Assembly: GCA_964292295.1 (NCBI GenBank)
Contig: CAXYVC010000068.1
Location: 1-13,936 of the forward strand
From: CAXYVC01 sp964292295
GTDB taxonomy: Bacteria > Acidobacteriota > Holophagae > Holophagales > Holophagaceae
Length of the DNA stretch: 13,936 nucleotides
Reading direction: 5' to 3'
Made by a program: the position numbers and the translations under genes. The notes beneath the pieces are model-generated. The model ran no database searches. It was not told where the DNA came from and saw only the letters and a list, made by a program, of their open reading frames with translations. Of the stretch, positions 13,930-13,936 are shown piece after piece. The stretch's first letter is position 1. Each line of letters starts with the position of its first letter.

Positions 13930-13936
13930 AACCAGA

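Noticed and set aside
1..13936. CRISPR array, insertion sequence, tRNA/rRNA gene, prophage or defence island
   Set aside because: No direct-repeat array, transposase, inverted terminal repeats, conserved RNA gene or phage gene was seen. The DinG helicase is a housekeeping-type XPD-like protein, without Cas neighbours that would suggest a type IV CRISPR locus.

Overview
The window is a GC-rich (roughly 70% or more), gene-dense bacterial chromosome segment with strong G/C preference at third codon positions. Codon style, short Sec signal peptides and the mix of DUF1573-like, TPR and envelope proteins suggest an Acidobacteriota of the Holophagae type (Geothrix/Holophaga-like). That is an inference, because no rRNA or other phylogenetic marker lies here. 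I see no mobile element, tRNA, rRNA or CRISPR array.

Layout: (1) 1-342, minus strand, the 5' part of an unrecognised gene running off the left edge, probably divergently transcribed from (2) a two-gene exported pair, a small beta-barrel-like protein (481-1119) and a DUF1573-like Ig-repeat protein (1129-2118). (3) A periplasmic HtrA/Deg protease (2115-3287, minus) converges on this pair, with the two stop codons sharing one CTAG. (4) Divergent from htrA is a membrane-anchored TPR protein (3350-4822), with a UUCG hairpin over its stop codon, then (5) a DinG-family iron-sulfur helicase (4878-6944). (6) A 212-bp gap of atypical composition holding three predicted hairpins precedes (7) a secreted TPR protein (7157-8737) with a JAMM/MPN-like metal-site signature. 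(8) A lytic transglycosylase flanked by two DUF4124-like modules (8780-9661) follows. (9) An orphan HPt phosphotransfer protein (9687-10097, minus) is divergent from (10) a small acidic helical protein (10169-10624). (11) A polytopic membrane protein (10666-11433) is translationally coupled through a TTGA overlap to (12) an EnvC-like murein hydrolase activator with a degenerate LytM domain (11430-12575). (13, 14) Two unrecognised exported proteins (12640-13341 and 13365-13880) close the window, with a short terminator-like hairpin at the right edge.

The theme is the cell envelope. Nine of the fourteen genes encode proteins with likely Sec signals or N-terminal membrane anchors, one more is an integral membrane protein, and three deal with peptidoglycan or periplasmic quality control. 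The DinG helicase and the HPt protein are the clear cytoplasmic exceptions. I do not see a coherent defence or biosynthetic system. The most interesting signals are the JAMM-like motif in the secreted TPR protein, the structured leader before it, a recurrent Gln just after predicted signal-peptide cleavage sites, and two promoters placed so close to their ATGs that leaderless transcripts are likely.
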